From JBBQVZ01 sp963695975 (GTDB lineage: Bacteria; Actinomycetota; UBA4738; HRBIN12), in assembly GCA_963695975.1 (NCBI GenBank), contig CAVOIB010000001.1, positions 62,001 through 126,000 on the forward strand: a stretch of 64,000 nt of DNA, written 5' to 3'. Position numbers and translations under genes: made by a program. Below the pieces are notes generated by a model. It did no database searches. It was not told the origin of the DNA and worked only from the letters and a program-made list of their open reading frames with translations. Shown here piece by piece: positions 1-8,753 of the stretch; position 1 is the stretch's first letter; the number at the start of each line of letters is the position of its first letter.

Positions 1-1
1 C

Positions 2-358
2 ACGATCTACGAGCGCGCGGCGGCATCGGCGCTCAGACGCGGGATCATCCTGGCGGACACGAAGTTCGAGTTCGGGTTCGCGGGCGGCGAGCTGCTCGTG
101 ATCGACGAGATGTGCACTCCGGATTCGTCGAGGTTCTGGCCTTCCGATCGCTACGAGCCCGGAGGGCCGCAGCCCTCGTTCGACAAGCAGTTCGTCCGGG
201 ACTGGCTCGACGCGAGCGGCTGGGACCATGAGCAGCCGGCCCCCGAGCTCCCGGCCGACGTGGTCGCGCAGACGGCCGCGCGCTACCGCGACGCGCACGA
301 GCGCCTAACCGGAGAGCCGTTCAACGCCTACCTGACCAGGATGGGAGCGACGGCGTGA
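2..358 (+). CDS. purC: SAICAR synthetase (PurC), 3' part only
   Basis: C-terminal 118 residues of phosphoribosylaminoimidazole-succinocarboxamide synthase; the start lies before the window. The enzyme joins CAIR and aspartate with ATP in purine synthesis. Visible family features are the ILADTKFEFG stretch (residues about 16-25 of the fragment), the DEMCTPDSSRFW metal/nucleotide region and the SFDKQFVRDWL segment. The stop TGA overlaps the GTG of purS (GTGA, 355-358), so translation is probably coupled. Identity is clear; only the truncation by the window edge limits the call. Confidence 0.93.
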   Translation, partial: TIYERAAASALRRGIILADTKFEFGFAGGELLVIDEMCTPDSSRFWPSDRYEPGGPQPSFDKQFVRDWLDASGWDHEQPAPELPADVVAQTAARYRDAHERLTGEPFNAYLTRMGATA

Positions 359-609
359 CGTTCGTGTTCGAGGTGCTGGTGATGTTGAAGCCGGGGCTGT
401 CCGACCCGCAAGGCAAGGCCGTGGAGGGCTCGCTTCCGGCGCTCGGGTGGACGAACGTGCGGGACGTCCACGTCGGGAAGCACATCCGGCTGAGCGTCGA
501 GGCTGCCGACGAGGAGGCGGCTCGAGCGCAGGTCCGCGAGATGGCCGAACGTCTCTTGTCGAACCCCGTGATCGAGGAGTACCGGGTCCTCGAGACCGAG
601 GAGGCCTGA
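355..609 (+). CDS. purS: FGAM synthase subunit PurS
   Basis: Protein of 84 residues, the usual length of PurS, the small bridging subunit of the three-part formylglycinamidine ribonucleotide synthase (PurS-PurQ-PurL) of Gram-positive bacteria and archaea. Seen are the N-terminal strand FVFEVLVMLKPGLSDPQGKA and the central VRDVHVGKHIRL segment typical of the family. It starts with GTG overlapping the purC stop and lies four bases before purQ, so it sits inside the purine operon. Confidence 0.94.
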   Translation: MTFVFEVLVMLKPGLSDPQGKAVEGSLPALGWTNVRDVHVGKHIRLSVEAADEEAARAQVREMAERLLSNPVIEEYRVLETEEA

Positions 610-613
610 GCGG

Positions 614-1327
614 GTGACCGTCGCGACGCCGCGGATCGGCGTGATCACGTTCCCGGGGTCGCTCGACGACCGCGACGCGCTGCGCGCCGTGGAGACGATG
701 GGGGGAAAGGGCATCGCGCTGTGGCACGCGGAGGACGATCTCCACGGAGTGGATGCCGTGATCCTGCCCGGTGGGTTCAGCTATGGGGACTACCTGCGAA
801 CCGGGGCGATCGCGCGTTTCGCTCGAGTGATGGATGCGGTGCGCGGCTTCGCCGAGCGGGGCGGACCGGTGCTCGGCATCTGCAACGGATTCCAGATCCT
901 CTGTGAGAGCGGACTGTTGCCGGGCGCGCTGATCCGCAACCGTTCGCTGCGGTTCGTTCGCCGGGTCGTGCACGTCCGTGTCGAGACGACGGTGACGCCT
1001 GTAACCCTCGACGTCGTTCCTGGCGAGGTGCTCGAGATCCCGGTCAAGCACGGCGAGGGGCAGTTCGTCGCAGAACCAGCCGACCTGGTGCGGATCGAGG
1101 ACGACGGGCTCGTGGTGTTCCGTTACTGCGCCGCGGACGGATCCGTCGGCGCCGACGCCGACAATCCGAACGGGAGCGCTAACGCGATCGCCGGCGTGCG
1201 CGATGCGGCCGGGAACGTCGTCGGTCTCATGCCGCATCCCGAGCACGCGGTCGATCCCGACGTCGGGCCGACCGGGGGACAGGCATTGTTCGCGTCGCTC
1301 CTCACGCAGGCGCTGGCGAAGGTCTAG
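614..1327 (+). CDS. purQ: FGAM synthase glutaminase subunit PurQ
   Basis: Class I glutamine amidotransferase of 237 residues that releases ammonia from glutamine for PurL. The nucleophile elbow GICNGFQIL puts the catalytic Cys near residue 90, and the His/Glu of the triad are in the PHPEHAV motif near residue 210. LPGGFSYGDY is the PurQ signature. GTG start at 614, five bases after the purS stop. It is followed four bases later by purL; all three subunits of the complex are adjacent and in order. Confidence 0.95.
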   Translation: MTVATPRIGVITFPGSLDDRDALRAVETMGGKGIALWHAEDDLHGVDAVILPGGFSYGDYLRTGAIARFARVMDAVRGFAERGGPVLGICNGFQILCESGLLPGALIRNRSLRFVRRVVHVRVETTVTPVTLDVVPGEVLEIPVKHGEGQFVAEPADLVRIEDDGLVVFRYCAADGSVGADADNPNGSANAIAGVRDAAGNVVGLMPHPEHAVDPDVGPTGGQALFASLLTQALAKV

Positions 1328-1331
1328 CAAC

Positions 1332-3539
1332 GTGGCGATCGTGGAGCAGCCCCTGCACCGTGCCCTGGGGCTCACCGACGACGAGTTCTCGCGGATCAGG
1401 CAGACCCTCGGGCGAGACCCGAACGCGACCGAGCTTGCGATGTACGGCGCGATGTGGTCGGAGCACTGTTCGTACAAGTCGTCGAAGATCCACCTGCGCA
1501 CCTTGCCGACCGAGGGGTCCGCGGTGTTGGTCGGCCCCGGCCAGGACGCCGGGGCGGTGGACGTGGGCGACGGGTACGCCGTCGTCTTCAAGATGGAATC
1601 GCACTCGCATCCGAGCGCGATCGAGCCATATCAGGGCGCGGCGACCGGGGTGGGCGGCATCGTCCGTGACATCATCTCCATGGGCGCGCGGCCGGTCGCG
1701 CTGCTCGATCCCTTGATGTTCGGTCCGCTCTCCGATGCCCGGAACCGGTGGCTGCTCGGCGGCGTGGTCGCCGGGATCGGCGGGTACGGCAACTGCATCG
1801 GCGTGCCGACGGTAGGTGGCGAGATCCATTTCGCGGAGCCGCACGGTGCGAACCCGAGCATCGACGTGATGTGCGTGGGGATCGCGCGCGCGGACGGATT
1901 GATGACGTCGACCTCGCACGAGCCGCACGCCGGCTCGTTCATGGTCCTGTACGGCGCGTCGACCGGCCGCGACGGGATCGGCGGCGTGTCCGTGCTGGCG
2001 AGCGCGACGCTGGAGGAGGGCGCCGAGGAGTCACGGCCGAGCGTACAGATCGGGGATCCGTTCGCGGGGAAGCTCCTGATCGAAGCCTCCCTGGAGATGG
2101 TCGAGGGAGAGTTGCTCGAAGGGCTGCAGGATCTGGGGGGCGCCGGGATCACGTGCGCGGTCAGCGAATCCGCTGCGCGGGCGGGGATGGGCGCGGACCT
2201 CGATCTGGACGCCGTGCCGCTCCGCGAACCGGCGATGAAGGCGTTCGAGATCCTGACGTCCGAATCGCAGGAGCGGATGCTCGCGATCGTCGCCCCCGAG
2301 CGGCTGGCCGATGTCCACGCCGTGTGCGAGAAGTGGGGACTGGCATCGGCGGTCATCGCGACCCTCGTGCCGGGGGGAGCGCTCACCGTGCGGCGCGGGG
2401 GGGAGGTCGTCGCGCAACTGCCGGCATCGTCGCTCGCCGAGGACGGGCCCGAGTACGACCGAGCGATCGAGGCTGAGGCCGTTCCCGAGACGCACGACGA
2501 TCCGGCGTTCGTCCCGTTCGAGGGCGATCTAGACGATGCGTTGATCGCCGTGCTCTCGTCGCCGAACGTCGCCAGCAAGCGATGGATCTACGAGCAGTAC
2601 GACTCGATCGTCCAGGGACAGACGGTGACGGCGGAGGCGTCGGACGCGGCCGTGGTCCGTATCCCCGGCACGCTGAAGGGGATCGTGCTCTCGAGCGATG
2701 GCAAGGGCCGCTTCGGACACCTCGATCCCTACCTGGGCGCGATGCACGCCGTGGCCGAGGCGGCGAGGAACGTCGCGGTCACCGGCGCCCTGCCGCTAGC
2801 GATCACCAACTGCATGAACTTCGGCAACCCCGAGCGGCCGGTCGTGATGTGGCAGTTCTCGGAGTCGATCCGGGGGATGCGCGAGGCATGCCTCGCGCTC
2901 GACACGCCGGTCACCGGCGGGAACGTGAGCTTCTATAACGAGTCGGGTGGTTCCGCGATCTGGCCGACGCCGGTGATCGGCATGCTGGGGCTGCTCGAGG
3001 ACTACCGGTTGCGCGTGCCGAGCGGGTTCGAACGCGCAGGGCTGACGATCGTGCTCCTGGGGGAGTCCTTCGCGGAGCTCGGTGGGTCGGAGTTCGCCGA
3101 GGTGGTACTCGGTGTGATCGCCGGTCGCCCGCCTGCCCTCGATCTGGAACGCGAGCACGCGTTGCACATCCTGCTGCACGAGGCGGCGACGGCCGACCTG
3201 CTCGCAGCCGCGCACGACTGCGGCGACGGCGGGCTCGCCGTCACGCTCGCCGAGCAGGCGATCCTCGGCGGCCACGGGTTCGCGGTGACGATCCCGGGCG
3301 ACCTGCCGTCCCACGTCGCGCTGTTCTCGGAGTCGGCCTCACGGGCGGTGGTGGCAGTGGCGCCGGAGCGCGTGGACGCCCTCGAGCAGCTCGCCGCCGG
3401 TCACGGCGTCCCGTTCGCCGTGATCGGAGAAACGGGCGGTCCGCGCGTGGTGTTCGACGCGCTGGTCGAGACGACCGTCGACGACCTCCGCGACGCGTAC
3501 GAAGGGGCGATCCCCCGGTTGCTCGGCGAGGCCGTGTGA
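1332..3539 (+). CDS. purL: FGAM synthase large subunit PurL
   Basis: Phosphoribosylformylglycinamidine synthase II of 735 residues, the small-type PurL that needs PurS and PurQ. The reading frame is open upstream into purQ, but the GTG at 1332 just after the purQ stop is the sensible start and gives the usual N-terminus. Visible motifs are MWSEHCSYKSSK (residues about 37-48), the ATP-site stretch HSHPSAIEPYQGAATGVGG and the C-terminal CGDGGLAVTLAE. The last four bases overlap the GTG of the next gene, so the HAD hydrolase is probably co-translated. Confidence 0.95.
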   Translation: MAIVEQPLHRALGLTDDEFSRIRQTLGRDPNATELAMYGAMWSEHCSYKSSKIHLRTLPTEGSAVLVGPGQDAGAVDVGDGYAVVFKMESHSHPSAIEPYQGAATGVGGIVRDIISMGARPVALLDPLMFGPLSDARNRWLLGGVVAGIGGYGNCIGVPTVGGEIHFAEPHGANPSIDVMCVGIARADGLMTSTSHEPHAGSFMVLYGASTGRDGIGGVSVLASATLEEGAEESRPSVQIGDPFAGKLLIEASLEMVEGELLEGLQDLGGAGITCAVSESAARAGMGADLDLDAVPLREPAMKAFEILTSESQERMLAIVAPERLADVHAVCEKWGLASAVIATLVPGGALTVRRGGEVVAQLPASSLAEDGPEYDRAIEAEAVPETHDDPAFVPFEGDLDDALIAVLSSPNVASKRWIYEQYDSIVQGQTVTAEASDAAVVRIPGTLKGIVLSSDGKGRFGHLDPYLGAMHAVAEAARNVAVTGALPLAITNCMNFGNPERPVVMWQFSESIRGMREACLALDTPVTGGNVSFYNESGGSAIWPTPVIGMLGLLEDYRLRVPSGFERAGLTIVLLGESFAELGGSEFAEVVLGVIAGRPPALDLEREHALHILLHEAATADLLAAAHDCGDGGLAVTLAEQAILGGHGFAVTIPGDLPSHVALFSESASRAVVAVAPERVDALEQLAAGHGVPFAVIGETGGPRVVFDALVETTVDDLRDAYEGAIPRLLGEAV

Positions 3540-4279
3540 TCGAGGCCGTCACGTTCGACTACTGGGAGACGCTCGTCTCCGAGGGCGCGGGCATCGACGC
3601 CGAGGAAGACGGCTCGATGCGGTCGCGCCAGCTCCGCGCCTGGTCCGCGATCCTCCATGAGGCCGGCTTCCCTCTCGACGACGTCGCGATCGAGCAGGCG
3701 TTCACCCACAACTGGGAGGTCTTCCACGAGCGCTGGCGCGCGAACGTGCAGTACGGGTCGAAGGAGGCCGCTCCGACGATGTGCGGGTTTCTCGGGATCG
3801 ATCCTCCGGCGGAGGTCGTCGCCGCGCTCGTGGGGTCGTTCGATGAGGTCGGTCGCGATGCGCCGCTGCAGCTCGCGCCCGGCGCCGAGGAGTGCTTGCG
3901 TACGTTGAAGGCGTCCGGCGTTCGGATCGGGATCATCTGCGACGTTGGGATGACGAACTCGCCGACGCTCCGTGCACGCCTCGAGGGTTTCGGCGTGCTC
4001 GATCTCTTCGACCATTGGTCGTTCTCCGACGAGGTGGGGTGCTTCAAGCCGTTCCCGGCGGTCTTCCGCCACGCGATGGCCGGGCTCGGTATGGACGACC
4101 CCGCGCGTCAGGCACACGTGGGCGACGGACGGCGGACGGACATGGCAGGGGCCCGGGCGATGGGGATGACGACGATCCGGTACACGTTCTTCAACGACGC
4201 GCCGGCGGAGACCGGGCCCGAAGGGGACTACGTCGTGGACGACCACGGGAAGATCCCGCCGACGCTCGGGATCGCCTGA
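3536..4279 (+). CDS. HAD-family hydrolase
   Basis: Protein of 247 residues of the haloacid dehalogenase superfamily. Motif I is FDYWETL near residue 8: the nucleophilic Asp is present, but the usual second Asp (DxDx) is replaced by Trp, as in dehalogenase or phosphonatase-like branches. A motif III lysine is in CFKPFPAVF, and the acidic motif IV is VGDGRRTDMAGA. GTG start overlaps the purL stop by four bases. The substrate cannot be deduced; the coupling to purL suggests house-cleaning of a phosphorylated metabolite, but this is only inferred from position. Confidence 0.8.
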   Translation: MIEAVTFDYWETLVSEGAGIDAEEDGSMRSRQLRAWSAILHEAGFPLDDVAIEQAFTHNWEVFHERWRANVQYGSKEAAPTMCGFLGIDPPAEVVAALVGSFDEVGRDAPLQLAPGAEECLRTLKASGVRIGIICDVGMTNSPTLRARLEGFGVLDLFDHWSFSDEVGCFKPFPAVFRHAMAGLGMDDPARQAHVGDGRRTDMAGARAMGMTTIRYTFFNDAPAETGPEGDYVVDDHGKIPPTLGIA

Positions 4280-4342
4280 GCGCCGTCTCACGGAACGGTC
4301 TCTCCCGTCGTTGTTCGGGGTGACGACCAGAAGGAGGCGACG

Positions 4343-4474
4343 ATGGAGCGAGAGGACCGATGGCGGTGGTGGCGCGTGGTGGAACCGGACCCTGAGTACT
4401 TCCGGACGGCGGCGCGCCGGCGCTGGACGCGCACACCGTCGAGCCCGCCGCGCCGCACGACGTGGTGGGCGTGA
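4343..4474 (+). CDS. 43-residue peptide coupled to sigma factor
   Basis: Small reading frame with a strong ribosome site (AAGGAGG at 4331-4337, six bases before the ATG). The peptide is very rich in Arg and Trp and has a middle part VVEPDPEYFRTAARRRW. Its TGA overlaps the GTG of the sigma factor (GTGA at 4471-4474), so it may set translation of that gene or act with it. I do not recognise the family. The good ribosome site and the exact 4-base overlap argue for a real gene; its small size argues for caution. Confidence 0.55.
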   Translation: MEREDRWRWWRVVEPDPEYFRTAARRRWTRTPSSPPRRTTWWA

Positions 4475-4947
4475 GCCTAACGATCGTCCCCCCGTTCCAG
4501 GACTTCCTGGAGGCGAATCGGTCGACCGTGTACCGGTTCCTCCGCGTAGCGGTCGGACCGGCCGACGCCGACGACGCGTTCCAGGAGACGTTCCTCGCCG
4601 CGCTGCGCGCGTACCCGCGCCTGCGCGACGGAGAACGGCTGGACCGGTGGATCCTGCGGATCGCGTCGCGCAAGGCGATCGACCATCACCGAGCGGGTGG
4701 GCGACGGGCGATGCCGGTCGCGGAGGTGCCGGAGCACGCTGCGGTTCCGCAGGTCGTCTCGCACCCGGACGATCCCCTGTGGGAGGCGGTGGCGTCTCTC
4801 CCCCCTCGGCAGCGGGTGGCGGTGGTGCATCGCCACGTCCTCGACCGGCCGTACGCGGAGATCGCCGAGCTGATGGGCTCGAGCCAGGAAGCCGCCCGGG
4901 CGAACGTGTCTCAGGGCGTCAAGAGATTGAGGGAGCTGATCGGATGA
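4471..4947 (+). CDS. ECF-type RNA polymerase sigma factor
   Basis: Sigma-70 family ECF protein of 158 residues. Region 2 covers FRLV-like helices including ADDAFQETFLAAL and RLDRWILRIASRKAIDHHR (residues about 28-75); region 4 has LPPRQRVAVVHRHVLDRPYAEIAELMG followed by a recognition helix (about 108-150). The GTG at 4471 is preferred over the in-frame GTG at 4462 because it overlaps the upstream peptide stop. No classical anti-sigma gene follows; the next, overlapping gene (ATGA) is an alkyltransferase, so the pair may control or include an alkylation response. Confidence 0.88.
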   Translation: MSLTIVPPFQDFLEANRSTVYRFLRVAVGPADADDAFQETFLAALRAYPRLRDGERLDRWILRIASRKAIDHHRAGGRRAMPVAEVPEHAAVPQVVSHPDDPLWEAVASLPPRQRVAVVHRHVLDRPYAEIAELMGSSQEAARANVSQGVKRLRELIG

Positions 4948-5561
4948 ACCCGAACGAGCTGAAGCGGCTGGCGGATCGCGCCCGATCGGAGTCCAGGTCG
5001 CGCGAGGCGGCGCTCGCGTTCCCCGATGCGGCCGTCTCCGCCGGGCTGCTCGACGTCGCCGTCGGCACGATGAGTTCGCCGATCGGGGAACTGTTCGTGG
5101 CGGTGACGGTCGAGGGCCTGGCGGCGATCGCGTTCGAGGGCGACAGCTACCGTGAGGAGCTGCTCGGGCGTATCGCCGGCCGGATCTCCCCGCGGATCCT
5201 GCCATCCCCCAGGGGCACGGACGCCTGGCGCCGGGAGTTGGACGAGTACTTCGCGGCTCGGCGCACGGAGTTCGACCTTCCCGTCGATCGCCGGCTGATC
5301 TATGGGATCGCGCGGGACGTGTTGCGCCAGACCGCGAGGATCCCGTACGGGGAGGTGTCCACGTACGGCACGATCGCGAAGAGGATCGGTCATCCGACCG
5401 CCGCTCGCGCCGTCGGCCGCGCGCTCGGATCGAACCCGATCCCCATCGTGATCCCATGTCACCGGGTGATCGGAGCGAGCGGCAAGCTCACCGGCTACGC
5501 GGGCGGTCTCGACCGCAAGATCGCCCTCCTCGAACTCGAAGGGGTCCTTGCCGCGGGCTGA
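4944..5561 (+). CDS. ogt: Methylated-DNA--protein-cysteine methyltransferase (Ogt type)
   Basis: Suicide repair protein of 205 residues that takes the methyl group from O6-methylguanine. The active-site motif IPCHRVIG with the acceptor Cys lies near residue 170, preceded by the helix-turn-helix segment YGEVSTYGTIAKRIG and the Asn hinge. The first 40 residues (starting MNPNELKRLADRARSESRSR) form a charged extension not usual for Ogt. ATG overlaps the sigma factor stop, which marks translational coupling. A GTG shift or anti-sigma role of the extension is speculative. Confidence 0.92.
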   Translation: MNPNELKRLADRARSESRSREAALAFPDAAVSAGLLDVAVGTMSSPIGELFVAVTVEGLAAIAFEGDSYREELLGRIAGRISPRILPSPRGTDAWRRELDEYFAARRTEFDLPVDRRLIYGIARDVLRQTARIPYGEVSTYGTIAKRIGHPTAARAVGRALGSNPIPIVIPCHRVIGASGKLTGYAGGLDRKIALLELEGVLAAG

Positions 5562-5610
5562 CGCTCGCATCGTCCGGGAGCTCGCGAGCGCCTGATACGC
5601 TGAACGCCTC

Positions 5611-7023
5611 GTGGGCGCGGAATCACCGAAAGAGGAATGCGGGCTCTTCGGCGTCTGGGCACCGGGTGAAGACGTCGCCCGGCTCACGTACTTCGGACTC
5701 TTCGCCCTCCAGCATCGCGGCCAGGAATCCGCCGGCATCGCGGTGAGCGACGGCACCAACATCTTGGTCTACAAGGACCTCGGTCTGGTCAGCCAGGTCT
5801 TCAACGAGGCCACGCTCACGACCCTCCACGGCGACCTCGCGATCGGCCACACCCGCTACTCGACCACGGGTTCGACCACGTGGGACAACGCGCAGCCGGT
5901 CTTCAAGACCGACGGCGTCCGGTCGATCGCCTTGGGCCACAACGGGAACCTCGTCAACACGCATGAGCTGGCGGAGATGGTCGGCTCGCGCTCCGCCGCC
6001 ACGACCGACACCGACATCGTCACCACGCTGATGGCGAACGAGATGGCGAGCGGGACGTTCGAGGACGCGGCCCTGCGGATCCTGCCCACGCTGAAGGGGG
6101 CGTTCAGCTTCGTGATGATGGACGAGCGGAGCGTGTACGCCGCCCGCGACGCGCACGGGATCCGACCGCTATCGATCGGGCGGCTGCCGAACGGGTTCGT
6201 GGTCGCCTCCGAGACCTGCGCGCTGGACATCCTGGGCGCGACGCTCGTCCGCGATGTGGAGCCGGGTGAACTGGTACGCATCGACGACCGAGGCCTCCAC
6301 TCCTCGCGGTTCGCCGAGTCGCCCCGCTCCGCTCTTTGCATCTTCGAGTTCGTGTACCTGGCCCGCCCGGATTCGCGTCTGTCGGGGACCACGGTGCACG
6401 AGGCCCGCCGCGAGATGGGCCGGATCCTGGCGAGCGAACATCCGGCCGACGTGGACCTGGTGATCGCCGTCCCGCAGACGGCCCACTCCGCGGCACAGGG
6501 TTACGCGGAGGTCTCCGGCATCCCGTACGGCGACGGCCTGATCAAGAACAACTACGTGGGACGCACGTTCATCCAGCCGTCACAGTCGCTCCGCGACCGC
6601 GGCGTGAAGCTCAAGCTGAACCCGCTCCCGGACTCGATCCGCGGGAAGCGCCTCGTGGTGATCGACGACTCGATCGTTCGGGGAACGACCCAGCAACAGG
6701 TGGTGGGTGTGCTTCGGGAGGCGGGCGCCACCGAGATCCACGTCCGCATCACGAGCCCGCCCATCAAGTGGCCGTGCTTCTACGGGATCGACATGTCCAC
6801 CCGGCACGAGCTGATCGGCTCAGATCTGGCCGTCGAAGAGATACGCGCGTTCATCGGGGCGGACTCCCTCGGCTACCTCTCGCTCGAAGGCATGGTGCAG
6901 GCTGCCGGCTCGCCGAGGGACGACTTCTGTCGCGCCTGCTTCGACGGCGAGTACCCGGTCCCGATCCCGGAGCATGCCGGCAAGTTCGTGCTGGAAGACC
7001 AGCTGCAACTGCCGACCGCCTGA
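5611..7023 (+). CDS. purF: Amidophosphoribosyltransferase (PurF)
   Basis: First committed enzyme of purine synthesis, 470 residues: PRPP plus glutamine to phosphoribosylamine. A nine-residue propeptide precedes Cys10 (EECGLFGV), which becomes the N-terminal nucleophile. The PRPP loop is VVIDDSIVRGTT near residue 355. Cysteines in ALCIFEF, PCFYGID and FCRACFDG match the four ligands of the iron-sulfur cluster found in the Bacillus-type enzyme. GTG start; a possible TACGCT promoter box at 5596-5601 lies nine bases before it. Confidence 0.96.
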   Translation: MGAESPKEECGLFGVWAPGEDVARLTYFGLFALQHRGQESAGIAVSDGTNILVYKDLGLVSQVFNEATLTTLHGDLAIGHTRYSTTGSTTWDNAQPVFKTDGVRSIALGHNGNLVNTHELAEMVGSRSAATTDTDIVTTLMANEMASGTFEDAALRILPTLKGAFSFVMMDERSVYAARDAHGIRPLSIGRLPNGFVVASETCALDILGATLVRDVEPGELVRIDDRGLHSSRFAESPRSALCIFEFVYLARPDSRLSGTTVHEARREMGRILASEHPADVDLVIAVPQTAHSAAQGYAEVSGIPYGDGLIKNNYVGRTFIQPSQSLRDRGVKLKLNPLPDSIRGKRLVVIDDSIVRGTTQQQVVGVLREAGATEIHVRITSPPIKWPCFYGIDMSTRHELIGSDLAVEEIRAFIGADSLGYLSLEGMVQAAGSPRDDFCRACFDGEYPVPIPEHAGKFVLEDQLQLPTA

Positions 7024-7040
7024 GCGTCAGTGAGACAGCC

Positions 7041-8048
7041 GTGAGCGACGTGTACCGTCGGGCGGGCGTCGACACCGAGGCCGCCGCCAAGGCCGTAACG
7101 CTGATCGCCGACCTCGCGGCCCGTACTCGGCGTCCGGAGGTGGTGGACGAGGTCGGCGGGTTCGCGGGCTTGTTCCGCGCCGGAGGCACCACGTTGCTGG
7201 CGGCGGCGACCGACGGCGTGGGCACCAAGCTCGAGATCGCACGCCTAACGGGGCGTCTCGACACCGTCGGGATCGACCTCGTCGCGATGTGCGCGGACGA
7301 CGTCGTCTGCACGGGCGCCGAGCCCTTGTTCTTCCTGGACTATCTCGCGGTCGGGCGCGTCGTCCCCGAACGCGTCGAGGCGATCGTCGAGGGCGTCGCC
7401 CAGGGGTGTCGCCGCGCAGGATGCGCGCTGCTGGGGGGCGAGACCGCGGAGCATCCCGGCGTGATGCCCGACGATCAGTTCGATCTGGCCGGCTTCTGCG
7501 TGGGATCGGTGGACGAGGCCGATCTCCTGGGGCCGTCTCGGGTGCAGGTCGGCGACGTGTTGATCGGGCTCGCCTCGAGCGGCCTCCACGCGAACGGCTA
7601 CTCGCTCGTGCGCGCCGCGCTGCTTGACCGGTTCGCGCTCGATGAGACGCCGCCGGGCCTCAGCCGGAAGCTCGTCGATGAGTTGCTGGAACCGTGTGCG
7701 ATCTACGCGCCCGAGGTGCTCGCGCTCGCTCGAGACGGCCTCGTGCATGCTGCGGCGCACATCACTGGCGGCGGTTTCGTCGAGAACATCCCGCGCGCGC
7801 TTCCTCGAGGAACGGGCGCCCTGGTCCGTCGCGGTTCCTGGCCGGAACCGCCTATCTTCGCTCTCGTGGCCGAAGCGGCGTCCGCCACCGAAGACGACCT
7901 GTTCTCGACGTTCAACATGGGCATCGGCATGGTGTTGGTCGCGACGCCTGAAGGCGCCGCGGAGATCCTGCGTCGCAACGGCGAACGGGAGCCGTTCGTG
8001 ATCGGCCAGGTGGTCGACGGTGGCGGGTTCGCGGTCGTCGGCGCCTGA
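7041..8048 (+). CDS. purM: AIR synthase (PurM)
   Basis: Phosphoribosylformylglycinamidine cyclo-ligase, 335 residues, usual length. Family motifs are the glycine-rich ATDGVGTKLEIA near residue 55, MCADDVVCTGAEPLFFLDY and GCALLGGETAEHPGV. The frame is open far upstream, but GTG 7041, seventeen bases after purF ends, gives the normal N-terminus. It follows purF as in many actinobacterial genomes. Expected to act after PurL in the pathway, converting FGAM to AIR. Confidence 0.95.
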   Translation: MSDVYRRAGVDTEAAAKAVTLIADLAARTRRPEVVDEVGGFAGLFRAGGTTLLAAATDGVGTKLEIARLTGRLDTVGIDLVAMCADDVVCTGAEPLFFLDYLAVGRVVPERVEAIVEGVAQGCRRAGCALLGGETAEHPGVMPDDQFDLAGFCVGSVDEADLLGPSRVQVGDVLIGLASSGLHANGYSLVRAALLDRFALDETPPGLSRKLVDELLEPCAIYAPEVLALARDGLVHAAAHITGGGFVENIPRALPRGTGALVRRGSWPEPPIFALVAEAASATEDDLFSTFNMGIGMVLVATPEGAAEILRRNGEREPFVIGQVVDGGGFAVVGA

Positions 8049-8056
8049 CCCGTTGT

Positions 8057-8068
8057 GACTACGTAGTC
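8057..8068. repeat. 12-bp perfect palindrome
   Basis: Perfect palindrome GACTACGTAGTC just after purM. It could be an operator or part of a weak terminator; no T-rich run follows. The stretch 8049-8179 holds no gene. Confidence 0.4.
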
Positions 8069-8179
8069 CTCGCCCAACGCCGCCGAACGCGTCGAGGTCT
8101 TAGGTCCACGGTCTCGAACGAGAAACGCCATCCTGGCCGATACAGAGATGGGTCCAACGAGCCGTACCTTGAATCAAGT

Positions 8180-8599
8180 ATGCAGACGCTCTCGCAAACA
8201 CTCGATCACAGCATCCTGGTGGTGGACGACGAGCCCCAGGTCGTCTGGGTCCTCCAGTACAGCTTGGAGGCCGAGGGGTACACCACGCTCTCGGCGCGCG
8301 ACGGGGCTGCAGCGCTCGAGGCGGTCGATCTGTTCCATCCGCAGCTGATGCTGCTGGACATCATGATGCCGACGCTCGACGGGTGGAGCGTGCTGGAGGA
8401 GTTGGGGAAGCTCCCGCAGGACGTCCGTCCACGCGTGGTGATCGTGTCGGCGCTCACGAGTCTCCAGGATCGAGCCCGCGCCGCGGAGCTCGGCGCCGAC
8501 GCGTTCTGCCCGAAGCCGTTCAACGTGGAAGACCTGATCGGCCTCGTGCACGATCTGGAGGACTTGGACGAGCTCGACCGTTTGGACGACATCACCTGA
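8180..8599 (+). CDS. Single-domain response regulator
   Basis: CheY-like receiver of 139 residues without an output domain. The acidic pocket is VDDEPQVV (residues about 15-22), the phospho-acceptor Asp is in LLDIMMPTLDGW near residue 58, the Thr/Ser switch in IVSALTS, and the conserved Lys in CPKPFNVEDL. A second, very similar receiver follows at 8754. No kinase is nearby, so it must take its phosphate from an unlinked partner. A TACCTT box at 8165-8170 lies nine bases before the ATG. Confidence 0.9.
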   Translation: MQTLSQTLDHSILVVDDEPQVVWVLQYSLEAEGYTTLSARDGAAALEAVDLFHPQLMLLDIMMPTLDGWSVLEELGKLPQDVRPRVVIVSALTSLQDRARAAELGADAFCPKPFNVEDLIGLVHDLEDLDELDRLDDIT

Positions 8600-8636
8600 A
8601 GGCTCCGCTGCCACGGCGTCCTGGCTCGCCATGACT

Positions 8637-8671
8637 AGTCCGGGCTCCCCCAGGGGAAGGGAGCCCGGACT
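8637..8671 (+). terminator. Hairpin between two response regulators
   Basis: Thirteen-base perfect inverted repeat (AGTCCGGGCTCCC, 8637-8649, and its complement at 8659-8671) with a nine-base loop. It lies 38 bases after the first regulator and before the promoter of the second, so it probably ends the first transcript. Confidence 0.75.
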
Positions 8672-8741
8672 CGTTCCCTAGTCCGAGGGGTCACGGCAGA
8701 AACCGCCCGCGCGACCGATACCGCCTGCGCCCCAAGGCGCC

Positions 8742-8747
8742 TACCCT
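8742..8747 (+). promoter_or_regulatory. -10 box TACCCT, leaderless start
   Basis: TANNNT hexamer with exactly six bases between it and the ATG at 8754. The spacing places the transcript start at or next to the ATG, so the mRNA is predicted to have no leader. Confidence 0.55.
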
Positions 8748-8753
8748 CGACCC

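Noticed and set aside
305..1591. Long minus-strand open frames over the pur genes, and similar ones opposite 12.5-15.5 kb, 18.7-22.5 kb and 30.3-32.1 kb
   Set aside because: They are antisense to clear genes, have Arg/Pro/Ala-rich content from high GC and no motifs.
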